Assembly: GCF_036323735.1 (NCBI RefSeq) | Contig: NC_086027.1 | Span: 86,736,662-86,800,661 of the forward strand | Source of the DNA: Rattus norvegicus | Lineage: Eukaryota; Chordata; Mammalia; Rodentia; Muridae | Direction: 5' to 3' | DNA: 64,000 bases | Shown here: positions 23,868-35,365 of the stretch, in pieces | How the letters are laid out: every line of letters begins with the position of its first letter | Numbering within the stretch: position 1 is the first letter of the stretch | Translations under genes and position numbers: made by a program | Notes under the pieces: generated by a model | Told to the model about the DNA's origin: nothing | The model's database searches: none | What the model saw: the letters and a program-made list of their open reading frames with translations, nothing else

Positions 23868-24300
23868 TGACTCTAAAATGGTTATAACAAGAAGGAAGAT
23901 GATAGCAAGTACTAAGAAAATGGGAAAACTGAAATGTTCGGACACTGCTGATAGAAATGTAAAATGCTTTATTCTGCGTCCATATGAAGGCCCACAGGAG
24001 TGTTATTCAACTAGCCAAACACTATAACAAGTCAAATGTCCACCAACTGAGGATTAGATAAACAAAATAGGGCATATCCATATAAAGGAATATTATAAAG
24101 CGACAAAAAGCTGTGAGGTACTGGTACTCACACTTTCTATAACATGAACACACCTTGAAAACACTTAGCGCAAAATGTGCTAAGTGAAAGAAGCCAGACA
24201 TAAGAGGCCATATAGTAAATGAGTTTGTTTATAGGAAGCATATAAAGTAGTCAGAAAGTAAACATGTGGTCTCCATGGCATGAGGAAAAAAAACAGAAAA
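23868..24300 (+). mobile_element. Ancient L1 (L1M-type) ORF2 C-terminal fragment, left part
   Basis: It follows the old mammalian L1 in order: 'gttcggacactgctgataga' (consensus 'ttgtacactgctggtggg'), 'aatgtccaccaactgagg', 'taaacaaaatagggcatatc', 'aaaggaatattataaagc', 'gaacacaccttgaaaacact' and 'gctaagtgaaagaagccaga'. Multiple stops and indels. The element resumes near 24746 after an antisense L1 insertion. Confidence 0.8.
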
Positions 24301-24301
24301 G

Positions 24302-24745
24302 TATGTTTGTTTACTTTTATAATTTCATATGTATTTTCAATATATTATGAATATATACACCACCCTGCACTATCTTCTGTCTCCTTCCTATTCCAACAGA
24401 CTCTACATGTCATGATCAGTCCCTCCTCTATTTTTCTGTCTTTCATTTTTATTTAGCCCACTGAGTTTGATTAGGGCTGCTTATATGGGCATGCATGATG
24501 TGTTATTACTGGAAGGAACACAGACAGTTTAGCAGTAGGTACACTGCTGAAGAAAGTGATAGCTTCTTCCCTGGTAACTATTCACTGTCGATAGCTCCTC
24601 ATGACGGGGCGGGCTCATAAGCACCTCTCCTATTTTTAACAGAATGTTGAGGTGGCCAATCTTGTGCAGGCCTTGTGAAGTGTACACCACTCACATGTGT
24701 TCATGATTGCAGTGACCATGTTATCCCACTCCTTAGCATTTCACC
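24302..24745 (-). mobile_element. L1 3'-UTR (Lx-type) inserted in antisense
   Basis: Reverse-complement Lx UTR: 'tagcccactgagtttgatta', 'gggctgcttatatgggcatg', a 'cactgtcgatagctcctcat' block, 'gtgcaggccttgtgaag' and 'gtgttcatgattgcagtgac' appear in inverted order relative to the plus-strand copies. The T-rich left end is the old A tail. It separates two pieces of one older plus-strand L1. Confidence 0.7.
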
Positions 24746-24860
24746 TCAAATGTTCTGGAACTAGATAATGGTAATGGGTGCATATTTTATAAATATAGTT
24801 AAAAATAATTTCCTTTTGTATTATGTAGATGGCTAAATATAAGCTGAATGACAGCTGTTG
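24746..24860 (+). mobile_element. Ancient L1 (L1M-type) 3' end, right part
   Basis: 'caaatgttctggaactagat' and 'aatggtaatggg' match the end of old mammalian L1 ('aaaatgttctggaattagat..tggtgatgg'). It continues the fragment that stops at about 24300. Confidence 0.65.
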
Positions 24861-24865
24861 AGAAG

Positions 24866-24867
24866 AT

Positions 24868-24914
<47 letters not shown>

Positions 24915-24928
24915 GATAGACAGACAGA
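24866..24928. repeat. (GATA)n/(GACA)n microsatellite
   Basis: About 12 GATA units then GATGATAGACAGACAGA. Confidence 0.97.
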
Positions 24929-27264
24929 TGAAATTGCAATATTAAGAATTTACCAAGTCTTAGGCTGCCTGTTACAAGGACAGACACAAACAAAATAGCT
25001 ATGGGCCCTGTCCTTGTGAGAGGCATATGGTCCTAGGCAGCTATGTTTTTACTACCAAAACAGAGGAGGCAAAGAGTAATAGAAACAAAGAGCAAAGTGG
25101 TCTCCTTGGTTGAAAGACAGTTACCAAAGCTCCTTTAGAAACACAACAAAGATCTACTTCTGACCTTGTATAATAGCTACTGTTTTACCAAATCTTTAAG
25201 ACAGAAAGACAGCCCTTCACCAGAGCTGCCGTGAGAATGTGACACAGTTGTAGGACAGTGATGCTCAATGGGACCCACCAGGGTATCATGTATTGTGCCC
25301 TGTAGGGTGATCTGATCCTTCAGAGACACACTCTCTTCCAACCTCACCAGAACCATGGCTATCACTACCAGGGAATGCTGCAGGATATTTGATCACACAG
25401 TGAACCCCGAGATTGTGTTATTTACTGGAAAAACCTGTTTTTAGTTGTGGCCTTGCTCAGCCTTAGCACACACCTTAGATCCAAGTGCTTTCTGTTTGAA
25501 TATTGTAAACAGGATTAAGAATAGTATAGACAGGAATAAATAAAGTCAACTACGGTCAAGAGAAGGAGCAAGCAACCAGTTGACAGGAAGTGAACATGGT
25601 ACTATTAAGAAAAAACCTGGAGTAAAAGAAAGTAAGAAGGATGGATAGAGAAAAAGTCACAAAAAGTAGAAGGAAAGGACATCCCATTTAAAGGAAGTTT
25701 TTTTTTTAAGACAACATGAGAGAAGGGAGCTCCTTCTGGGATGTCAGCTAAGGAGGAAGGTCAGCTGGGTGTTTTCTCTGCTTCTCTGAGCTGGCAGGCT
25801 TTCTCCCCAGCGTGTCTCCTGAGCCTTTATTGGTAAAATTGAACTACTAAGATTTTGTTTAAAAGAAAACCTAGGGAAGTTACTGTTACTCTGGAAGGAG
25901 TCTCAGCAAGGAAGGGAAAGCATACACTGTGGGGCAGAAGATTGTTAATACATATACGAACCAGCCACTGGACTTCAAGCAAACCTAGCTAGCAATGGGG
26001 TAGGAAGAATATGAGGCAGACATAAGTAATGACTGTTGCAGAAAATAGCCAAGAGAACCCAATCTAGAATCTCTCTTACCCATGGGTTCAACCCATAGAA
26101 CAGTCCTATTTGTACCAGAAACTTCCGTATGAATATAATGACAGCATAAAAATGGCAGCCTAAGTGGAGATTGTTTATCTAAATATTTGCTTCACAGAGC
26201 CCAAATCTGCAGGCTGAAGAAAATAAGCGTTGGCATATTCATATTTGAGCTTGCAATCTAGCTTTGCACGCAGGAGCAAATTCCCCTTTCTATCCACAGT
26301 GCCAAACTTTCATGAGGATGAGGGTGTAACATTGTAGAATCTTCTGGACATAGGAAGTCTTCCATTTTGTACATCACTTTGCACATATGTGGTGTATCTT
26401 TCAAGGGTTCCCTTTACTTATCAAAATCGTGTCATGGTATTCTTAAAAGCCTAGTGAACAAAAGAAATGGTTGCACTTGTCCTTTGAATGTAGAGAGCCT
26501 ACTCAAGTCAGTGCCTATGAGTCTCTGTATGGTGGTTGGTAGTGAAGAAAGGAAGATGAAGGGTCAATTAGGAGACATGGAGTCACAAAAGAAGGGGTAA
26601 AATGTGATAAAATATTTTGTTGATAAATATATTCTTTTAAGACTTGAATTGACTTACTATGTTTTGAAAGCTTATGATATGATGATGCTCTGTGAAAATA
26701 CAATTAGGCACTTTGGGTTTTAGTTGATGACTTCCCATATGAAGTCTGTCTATGGGAGCTATTCAGTTCCTTGGTGACTTTATGGTTTATAGCTAGAGAC
26801 TGATGAGGATGGTATCAAAATGATGAGCATAACCGGCCCATCCCCAAATCCCTTACAGCTGACCCAGTGCAGCTGTCCAATTATGAGGAATTAAATAACA
26901 TCTACTGAACACTTACCATGTATTCAGCCTCGCCTCCAGCTAAGGACATTCCTGGGGACGTTCAAACTGACTCACAGTTCCCGGTCTTAAAGAACTGGCT
27001 ATCTATCTGGAAACATGGTATGAGCGCGTGATTAAAACCGAGTGCAAGGCAGGCTTACTCTTGTTAAGTAAAAACTGAAGTCTTTTCTCGGCTTTGCAGC
27101 TTGGGAAACTGAATTGAGCACTGTCAAGAGTGAATTCGTCACTCAGAAGAGAAAGAAAGAAACCCAAGAATAACCACGGTAGCTTTCCCATCTGTAACTC
27201 TCATTTTCTCTGCCTCGCTGCTGACTCATAGCTCTCCTGATCCACACCCCTTCCTTGGGTATCC
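24929..27264. other. No gene seen; mostly unassigned sequence
   Basis: Contains the unclassified segment at 25690-25866, described separately, and a possible MIR/L2-like relic at about 26885-26990 ('ctactgaacacttaccatgt', 'attcagcctc'). No exon supported. Confidence 0.5.
25690..25866. repeat. Candidate rodent repeat, class not assigned
   Basis: After a T run, the block 'ggatgtcagctaaggaggaa', 'cagctgggtgttttctctgc', 'tgagctggcaggctttctcc', 'gagcctttattggtaaaatt', 'gaactactaagattttgttt' has the feel of a dispersed rodent sequence. It is unlike its flanks in base composition, and I cannot name it. No coding frame. Confidence 0.3.
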
Positions 27265-27700
27265 ATGTTAGTTTTTTTTAACACTGTAACATAACAATTT
27301 TAAAGGGGAAAGATTTGTTTGGGCTACAGTTTCAGTCCTTGGTCACTTGGTTTTGTTGTTTCTGGGTTAGGGTGAAGGAAAACATCATGGTGTGAAGCAT
27401 CTAGTAGGGAAAGTGATGCATCTCCCACAGGCAGGGAGCAGAGATAGCAAGAGAAAGGGTGTGAGGAACATGGATAGCACCTTCAAGCCATGCCACAGAG
27501 ACCTGCCTGCTCCAACCAGGATCTCCTTCTGATGCCTACCATCAGGCAATAATGTGATCAAATTATAACTTCATTAACAGTATAATTTAAAGGATCCAAT
27601 CACCTCTTAATGATTAACATCTTGGGACTAAGGCTTCAACACGTGAGTTTTTTTTTTTTCTTTTGGAAGGGGAGAGGTATTCACTTCATATCCATGTCAG
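27265..27700 (-). mobile_element. MaLR-type LTR, reverse orientation
   Basis: 'tgtaacataacaattttaaa', 'ggggaaagatttgtttggg', 'cagtttcagtccttggtcac', 'aaaacatcatggtg' and 'aatgtgatcaaattata' are present. 'ggatccaatcacctctta' and 'caacacgtgag' followed, after a T run, by 'cttcatatcc' complete the order of a reverse-complement MaLR LTR. The T run (about 27648-27660) interrupts its end. Confidence 0.65.
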
Positions 27701-27939
27701 AACAGTGCTAACTGCTTTCAGCAGAGCTGAAGTACGGAGGATGCAGCACATGGAATTTGGGGCTAAGCAGCCTGGCTGGAAATAGAATTATTTAAAAGAT
27801 TCAATATTATGACTGGGCAACCCAGTAGAAGCAAAGGGGTCCAAGGAGCAGACAAAACAGTTAGAGGTCCTCCAGCTTTCACTGTTAAGAGTCCCCCAAG
27901 AACTCAAAGCTGCATAACCACAACGCTTATGCAGAGAAC

Positions 27940-28919
27940 CTAGCTGAGAGCCACAGTGTCTCCATGATTACCACTTCAGTCTCTGGAAACCACTATGAGC
28001 ACTGCTTAGTAGATTCTGTGGGCCATAGTCTCCTGGTGTCCTCAACCTCTCTGGCTCCTATTCTTCCTCCCTCTCTTCAGAGGGGTTCCCTGAGTGCTGC
28101 CTAACTTTTGCCTGTGGAACTTTGCATCTGTTCTCATCAGTTACTGGATGAAGCCTCTCTGATGGTTGGGCTCGGCACCCATCTATGAGCATAGCAGATT
28201 ATTAGGAATCATTTCATTGACTTTTCTTTTTCTTTTGTTTTTAATCCAGGTGTGTTTAGTTCTATTCTTGGTCTCTGGACTATATACCATCTGATTCCTG
28301 GTCATCCAGGCAGTGTCAAGAGTTGATTCCCTCTTGTGGTTCTCAAGTTGGATCAGTCTCTGGTTGGACACAAATTCTGTACCGCCATTACCTCTGCACA
28401 TTTAGCAGGACAAATGGTAGGTTGAAGGTTTTGTGGCTGGGTTCATGTACCAGCCCAACCACTAGAAATCTTGCCTGGCTACAGAAGATGGCTGGTTCAT
28501 GCTCCATGTTCACCATAGTGAGGAGTCTTTACTATGGTCATACTCATAGATTCCAGATAGTTACCACTGTACTGTTTCCATATTGCTCCCACCCAATACC
28601 TCCCGATTTCAGTAGTCTCTCCCCTTCCCTCTCCTCCTTTCCTTCTCCCCTTTCCCCTACCTGCCTCTCTCTCCATCTCTCCCCTCCCCTGATTCTTCCA
28701 ATTTCTATCTTCACTTACCCCATTTCACCCACAAAAATATATACTATTTCTCCTTTCCATGTGTCCCCCATTGAGTCCTCCTTGTTACTTAACCTCTCTG
28801 GGTCTATGTTTGTAGCATGACTATCCTTTAATTAACAGATAATATCCACTTATAAGTGAGTACATATCATGCTTGTCTCTTTGAGTCTGGGTTACCTCAT
28901 TCAGGATTTTTTTTCTAGT
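27940..28919 (-). mobile_element. L1 3' part: end of ORF2 and 3' UTR (Lx-type), minus strand
   Basis: Read on the minus strand: the ORF2 end ('atcctgaatgaggtaaccca', coding the '..NEVTQTQ..HDMYSLISGY'-like C terminus), 'taattaaaggatagtcatgc', then the long UTR. That UTR includes a G/A-rich block (28610-28690 on plus is C/T-rich) and 'agaggcttcatccagtaact'. It joins head-to-head at about 28920 with the plus-strand ORF2 segment. The left (3') end is uncertain. A 165-codon plus-strand frame across it is only a shadow. Confidence 0.8.
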
Positions 28920-28920
28920 G

Positions 28921-30697
28921 AAGATATCCCCTCTTAATAAAGGCTGTGTGTGACAAATTCACAGCCAACATCATCTAAAACAGCAAACAACCTCAAGTAT
29001 CCCCATTAAAACCAGGAATGAGATATGGCAGCCCACTATTACACTTCTTTTTAATATGGTGCTTCAGGTACTGGCAACAAGAGAAGAGAAAAAGTAAAGA
29101 TATAAATAGGAAAAGAAATCAAATAATCCCTACTTGTAGATGACATGGTATTACACATAAGAGATTCCCAAAATTCTGCCAGGGAATATCTAGACATGAG
29201 TAATATGTTTTAGCAAAATGGCAGAACAGAAAAAGCAACCTACAAAATTCAGTAGCATTTCTGTTTACCGATCACAAACATGCTGAAACAGAGGACATGG
29301 AAACATTCCTGTTCACATTAGCCTCTAAAAAATATAAAACACATAGGAATAAACCTAATCAAAGAGGTGAAAGGCTTCTCCAATGAAAGCTTTAAACCTA
29401 TGAAGAAAGCAACTGAAGAAAGCACTAGAAAATGGGAAGACCTCCCATGCTCCTAGATTGGTAGAAATAATATTGTGAAAATGACCATTCTCTCAGAAAT
29501 AGTTTATAATGTTTTATTTTTCAATGCAATATCAACCAAAATCCCCATGACATTCCTCACAGAAATAGAAAATAGAAAAGATATCCTAAAATTCAAATGT
29601 AACCACAAAAAAGGTCAGAGAGCAAATCTGAACAAAAAGAAGGATTCTGGAGGGCTCACCATTCCAGATTTCTAGATATATTGTGGTCACCTAGTAATAA
29701 AAATAGGATGACCCTGGCACAAAAATAGACATTTATATCAACAAAACAGAAGGCCCAAATGTGAGAACAAGTATAGAAATCTGATCCTGAAACAACAGTA
29801 TCTTCAACAAATGGTGCTGGAGAAATGGGATGTCCACACGTAGAATAATGAAATTAGACGCACAACTATCACCCTGCACAAACGTCTACCCACACAACCT
29901 CAAGGTAAAGCCTGAAACACTGAATCTACTAGAGGAGAATATAGGCAATACCCGAAAGGAAATATGTGTAGAAAAAAACTTTCTGAATAGGACCCTATCT
30001 GCTCAGGAATTAAAAGCCAACAACTGACAAGTAGGATCATAAAACTAAAAATCTTCTGCAACAGTTAAAGAAGCAATCAACTGAATCAAGGGGAAACCAG
30101 CAGAATGGGAGAGATTCTTTGCCAGCTATGCCTCTGATAGAGGATTAGTATCCAAAATAAAGCTCAAAAAAAACAAAGAATCAAGGAAACAAATAACACA
30201 ATTTAAAAAATGGGTTACAAATACAAACAGAGAGTCCTCAAAAGAAGTTAAAATGGCTAGAAATATCTTGAAAGGTGTCTAACATCCTTAGCGATTAGAA
30301 GTATGGAAACTAAAAAGCTTTGAGATTTCTTCTTACCCTAGTCAGAATGGCGAAGACCAAGAAAACAACCAACAACAAGTACTGGCTAGGAAACAGGAAA
30401 AGGAGACCCCATTCACTGTTGGTGGGATTGCAAACTTATAAAGCCGTTTTTTAGATCAATATGGATAATTCTCAGAAAGTTAAAATATATATCTTCCATA
30501 TGACCCAACTTTACCACTCCCTAGCAGATGCCCATAGGACATCTTATATCCACAGATACTTTCTCAATCACGTGTATTGCTGTTCTATTCTCAATAGCTA
30601 AGACATAGAAACAGCCTAAATGTCCTCCACCTGATGAATGTGTATTAGAAGCATGGCACATAGATACAACAGAACTCTATTCAGCTGTAAAGGGAAT
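28921..30697 (+). pseudogene. L1 ORF2 (reverse transcriptase to C-terminal region), inverted 5' part
   Basis: A broken, multiply interrupted L1 ORF2 segment. It begins in the RT domain ('aggctgtgtgtgacaaattc' then 'acagccaacatcatct'), passes the 'FNAI..KIPMTF.TEIE....GLTIPDF' region (29475-29675) and the '..LSP..L..KPETLNLLEENIG' region (29830-30027). It ends near 'gaactctattcagctgtaaa' (EYYSAVK). The minus-strand 3' part starts only about 35-45 bases further along ORF2. So the two segments are one element whose 5' portion is flipped, as produced by twin priming. No intact protein. Confidence 0.85.
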
Positions 30698-31230
30698 GCC
30701 TGGGTGATTCTGTAAAATGGCCTCTGCTGGCTGGACGAAGGCCGGAGCCTGAGCCTGGAGCAGAACGATACTTTAGAGTAGTAACTCGATGTGCTGATCC
30801 AACTCTTTCTTGAGGAGGCTACAAGAAGACCAAGATCATCAAAGACACATGAAGAAGGAGAGAGCAGCAAGGTTCCCAAAGTTTCATATGAGCCTCACAC
30901 AGTTGTCCCAAGCAGTGAGTCCTGGAGTGTGAGTTGCATCAACCCAGACAAAGGGACCCTGTCTGAGACACACTGCTTCACGAGCACCTTTACCATCACG
31001 CACAACAATTCTCACCTTTCGGCCTCAGCCTTACAGATGAAGCAGATGGCTGGACACTAGGATAGAACGGTTACCTTTTCTTGTTTTGTTTTTCTACAAT
31101 TTCGATTACCTGAGACTTCTCTGAATAGGTTGCTTATATCCCTGGGGATATAAAACAAAGGCAGGGATTATTCATGTGGTCGATAAATGTGCGTTGAACT
31201 CTGGCTGTGGCTCTGGCAAAAAATAAATAA
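30698..31230 (+). pseudogene. Unidentified segment; possible processed-pseudogene relic
   Basis: Directly after the L1 fragment, base composition rises in G+C. An 89-codon frame (30791-31060) runs into a T-rich segment and then a row of AATAAA-type units (about 31220-31232). An ATG at about 30717 in another frame reads M-A-S-A before a stop. The layout (short frame, stop, T-rich UTR, AATAAA, A-rich end) would suit a retrocopy of a small mRNA. I do not recognise the protein, no TSD is evident, and MIR-like ends occur nearby. It could equally be chance. Confidence 0.2.
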
Positions 31231-31310
31231 ATAAAGCAGAGATGTCTTATGCTCCTGGATTTTATATACTACCCCAGGAGATGCTCAATAAATAAGTGTA
31301 TAAAAATGTG
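31160..31310 (+). mobile_element. MIR-like 3' ends (two possible)
   Basis: 'tggtcgataaatgtgcgttg' and 'gagatgctcaataaataagt' both resemble the conserved MIR end ('gtgctcaataaatg'). Short and weak. Confidence 0.3.
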
Positions 31311-32299
31311 TCGTGTTAGAGTTAGGGAGGGAGATATGGAATATGCCTAAGAACAGGGAATGGAATATTTTCTTAGCATGGAGATTTTAGCTGAAATTAC
31401 TGTTTGAGGATTTTAATGTGAAAACTAAGAAATATAGTCATAATGATAATCGCTGTTTGGGGTGTTTTTTTTTAAACGTACCCTCAAAGACTTGTGGAGG
31501 GTAATGGAAGTCTCACACTCCCCAAAAGAATAGTTTCCAAATCCCTAAGGAAGCACATTTATTCTCCTCTGTAATTAATAGTAATTTGATGGGGATTTTT
31601 TTGAAAGCAATGAGTAGGAATATCTTTGATCTATTCAGTCAGAAGAACCTAAAACAAGATGAGCGCCCACTTTACTGCCTGAAACCCACCCATTTTATGT
31701 GTTGCTATTGAAACTTGGGCTTTTTGTTTGACTTAGCCCTCCTGAATTATTCCTCCAAACACATAAAAATTTAACCAGTGCTTTATTTTGTGTCACGCTA
31801 CCACGTAAAATTTGTATGATTTTTCAACTACCATCTTGCATCTTGCGGGAAATAACACAGCTCTCCCCGAGAATATTTAGACTCTTGAGGTTTCTCTGAC
31901 TCTGGCTCCAATTTCCAGCTTCCACTGAAGTTCCTCCTCTTGCATTCTGTGTGTTCGGACTGTGCTTTTATTCTTTTATTGATGGCTTCATCATTACCAC
32001 ACTCCCAACCCCTTAATACAAACACACACTTCATCCCACTCACATAAAACATCCTTTAGGGATAAACATTTTACTGACAAAGATGACATAAAGCTAGAGA
32101 CTTTTTTTTTTTAAGCAGATGGTCTAAAATTAGGGATTAGCCTTCTCTGACTATTACCAAGTTCTTTAAGAATTATTGTCAAATTAAAACCCCATTTAAA
32201 AAAAATTGATCACCTATCCCCTATTTTCCATTTCTACCCCATTATTCTACCTTGGCCTCAATTATTTGCTCTCTTCATTAATTTTGTGCATTTCTTTGA

Positions 32300-32348
<49 letters not shown>

Positions 32349-33842
32349 CTCCCAAATATTCCCAAATGACTTATCTTTACTTCTAAACAGTCTGTCAAAC
32401 TATTTTTCTCCAAGCAAATATAATTCCTCCCCTTGGTTGAAAAAAAATTAGCGGTATATTTTAATTTCTATTTCCTACCTAAAGAAACTGGGGAAAAAAA
32501 CACCTAAGCTGTTTTGAATGAAATTTTGGGAGCATCTTAATATAAACCTCTCATTTTACTGCTCAAGTGGAAAGGCATTGTGGGCCTCCCATCACCGTCA
32601 GCACTACCACTATGATGGTGTTTTAATAAGAGACAGTCATTTTATTCATGTATCATGTTTCTCTGGCTAACTAGAAACTGGAATGGCAATGCGTTTCTTT
32701 AAATTGCACTTGGCCTAGCTTAAAACGAGGACAAATTCAAAGCTAGGTCTGTGTGCCGAGAGGCTTCTTCTGTGGGAAAGTAGTCCAGGATAGCCACAAT
32801 GGCTGCTAGTCTCCACTCTCAGGAAGTCCTGTGGCGCAGTGTGAAATTGAAAATGAGGAGTATCTTCAACCGGTCTGTATTGTATGTAAACACTTGGCAT
32901 CATTAGCAGGCAGAGCTGTGGTATGAAACAAGCTAGGGAAATGTCATTCCCATATGGATTTGGATTTCACTGTCTCTGAGAATTAGACTCACCCTTGACA
33001 TGCGCACAAGTATGTGCTTGTGTGTTTGTAGGTATGTACCAGTGGTTAGCCACATGGACTGGAGAAGAATTAGAACTGTCTGCAGCTCATACTGCTGGAA
33101 AACTCTTAAAGGAGCTAAGCTTAAATGCCTGCTCCACCTGTACTGTGGAGAAAGGTCTAGAGCAGCAAAGGTCATAAATCCTGTGCTAAGAAAGTCTGCG
33201 AGACATCAAGTCAGACTTATCAGCTCTGACTTGAAGAAAAAAAAAAAACCCAAGTTCGTAAAAAGCATAATCAGAACATGTATCAAATTGAAGGATGCTA
33301 TTATATATTAGAGAATAAACCTGAGCAGAGGAGAATGGTAAAGGAGAAATTGTTATGGGCCCACAGCAAACCTTGGTCTTAAGGTGTCTTGGTTTCCCTC
33401 ACCATCCAAAGAGAGAGAGCTGCAGGGCCACTTCTGCAGTGTGGTGTGGGGAACAATGGACGGATTTGCAAAATGAAGTGAGTTCTGCCCCTTGATCTTC
33501 CTCCTCTGGATTTTGAGAGGGAGGAGCCCACTGTTAACAGACTAGGGAGAAATTCAGGCTGTGAAAATAAGTGGATCTGAGCAGTGGCCCCTGCGGAGCA
33601 GAGGAAGTGACTCAGTATGAGGTAGAACCTGAGAAGGGACCATTTCTAGACAGTGACCTTGGAGGCACAATAATCCGATAATGGTATCACTCCAGTAGCA
33701 CAGGACCTGCTCGTTGATGGGTGTGGTCAGCTAAAGCAGCTTGCATCCGGTAGAAGACTCCAATGTCCATTAGCATTTCCTATGCCTCAAAAATGTCAAT
33801 GGGAGCTAAAGGACTCTGTACTATAATGAGTAACATTAAAGA
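31311..33842. other. No gene seen; unassigned sequence
   Basis: Apart from the (TC)n run at 32308-32342 I see no named repeat and no supported exon. Frames of 60-103 codons at 32995-33311 and others have no recognisable product. Confidence 0.5.
32308..32342. repeat. (TC)n microsatellite
   Basis: About 17 uninterrupted TC units in a T/C-rich surround. Confidence 0.97.
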
Positions 33843-34050
33843 AAAAAAAGGCTTATTTTATGTCTATGGGTGTTTTGCCTTCATGTATACCTGTTATCAT
33901 ATGTGTGGCCAGTGACTGTGGAAGTCGGAGAGTCTCCTGGACTGAAGTTACAGAAACTTGTAGGAAACCATGCAGGCACTGGGAACCAAACCCAGGTCCT
34001 CTGAAAGAGAAACCGGTGTTCTGAACTGCCGAGTCAACTCTCCAGGCCCA
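33843..34050 (-). mobile_element. B3/B2-type SINE
   Basis: Minus strand reads 'gggcctggagagttgactcg', 'gcagttcagaacaccgg', 'ttcagaggacctgggtttgg', 'ttcccagtgcctgcatgg', ending in an A-rich tail (T-rich at 33850 on plus). Full-length layout, moderately diverged. Confidence 0.85.
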
Positions 34051-34631
34051 AGACTTCCTTCTTTAACACATATCTATGGGCTCCTTCAAAGCAGGGCATG
34101 GGAATAAGACTAATTTGGGGAGCTGCCATTCTGAAGACGAATTCTTCAGGAGGTTTTGGGAGTCCATGTTGGTTATAACTTTCAATAATATTAATATTTT
34201 ACAGTAGTCAAGTGATTTCCAACTAAGAAGACTAACATTTACGAGGTGCATTATCTTAATAAGATATGGATCTGGAGAGAGGAAAAATGATAGTTTTTTG
34301 GACTGGAGACCTACTTGAGAAAATAGCTCTACCTAGTGGCATCTGTTGCTCTTTTCTTGATGAGACACAGAAGCACGCATCTAGCATATAATCAACATGT
34401 ATGTTTCCTTTGGGCGCTGATGGAAGTAATCTAGCTGGCTTTGGTTTTCAACAGTGAGCTCATGCCTTCCATAATGAGAGCTTACTTCAGAATTCTCTGG
34501 AAAGACACAACCTTAAAGCCTTTACAGGAAGTGACATCTCTACTGTAGCACAGACAGATCACCTGGGAAGATGCCCATGGCACAGTATCGTTCATTAAAC
34601 AAACCAAGAGCGGAGGTGCCCAGGGTTCTGC
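34051..34631. other. No gene seen
   Basis: Unassigned sequence between B3 and the LTR-like fragment. Confidence 0.5.
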
Positions 34632-34868
34632 TGAGATGGTTAACTTCTGTGTCAAGGCCTTGGTACCTAGATATTTGAGCCAACATTGTTCTAGATATCT
34701 CTGGCAAAGTATTGTTTAAATAACATTAACATTGCAGGCTGAGTAAAGATAGCCATTCCCAAGAACGCAATACATCTCTCCCAACCAGCTGAAGCCCTTA
34801 GTAGGAAAAAAAGCCCACTAACTTCTCTGAGAAGGAGGGGTTTACCAACAGACTGCAGTCATACTCTA
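34632..34868 (+). mobile_element. Mammal-wide LTR-like fragment (MLT/MaLR or ERVL group)
   Basis: 'gagatggttaacttctgtgt', 'gatatttgagccaacattgt', 'tctagatatctctgg', 'aataacattaacattgcagg', 'ctgagtaaagatagcc' and 'ccaaccagctgaagccctta' follow the order of an old mammalian LTR. It has the familiar 'ggttaattt..gtgtcaa' start. The subfamily is not assignable by eye. Confidence 0.5.
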
Positions 34869-34871
34869 GTC

Positions 34872-35087
34872 CAGTCACTGGAGACCTATAACGCTTTAGT
34901 ACAGCTCTTATGTTGTGGTGACCCCAGCCATAAAATTATTTTTGTTGCTACTTCATAACTAATTTCCCCATAGTCGTGAGTCATAATGTAAATATCTCTG
35001 TTTTCTGCTGGCATTAGGTGATGCAACGCCTTTGAAATGTCCGTTGACCCTAAAGGGGGGCCGTGACCCACAGGTTGAGAACCACTG
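34872..35087. mobile_element. URR1-type hAT (Charlie) non-autonomous DNA transposon
   Basis: 'cttatgttgtggtgacccca', 'gccataaaattatttttgtt', 'gctacttcataacta', 'cataatgtaaatatctctgt' and 'gaccctaaaggggggccgtg' are the recognised blocks. The right end is 'cccacaggttgagaaccactg', matching the URR1 terminal inverted repeat (CAGTGGTTCTCAACC on the other strand). The left terminus is degraded or lost. It carries no transposase, and mobility in trans is inferred from the family. Confidence 0.8.
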
Positions 35088-35288
35088 CTTTAGCTGTAAT
35101 ATTCTTTTGTCAGGAATTCAACCCGCAGGTATACTTTTTACATGCAGCCCTTAGATTTGTCGGCTGCTGCGGTATCATCTGTATTAGACAACCCTGTAAG
35201 TCTCCCCTAACCTTTCCATCTACATCCAGCTCTTTTCCTCTTCCTTTCTTCCCCTCTTCTTCCTTTTCCTTTCTTCCCTTCTTCCTTC

Positions 35289-35365
<77 letters not shown>

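Noticed and set aside
24866..24928. Regularly spaced short repeats, possible CRISPR-like array
   Set aside because: Tetranucleotide microsatellite without unique spacers, in a mammalian genome.
28323..28820. 165-codon plus-strand open frame, longest in the window
   Set aside because: It is antisense to L1 ORF2 end and 3' UTR; the C/T-rich UTR simply lacks stops.
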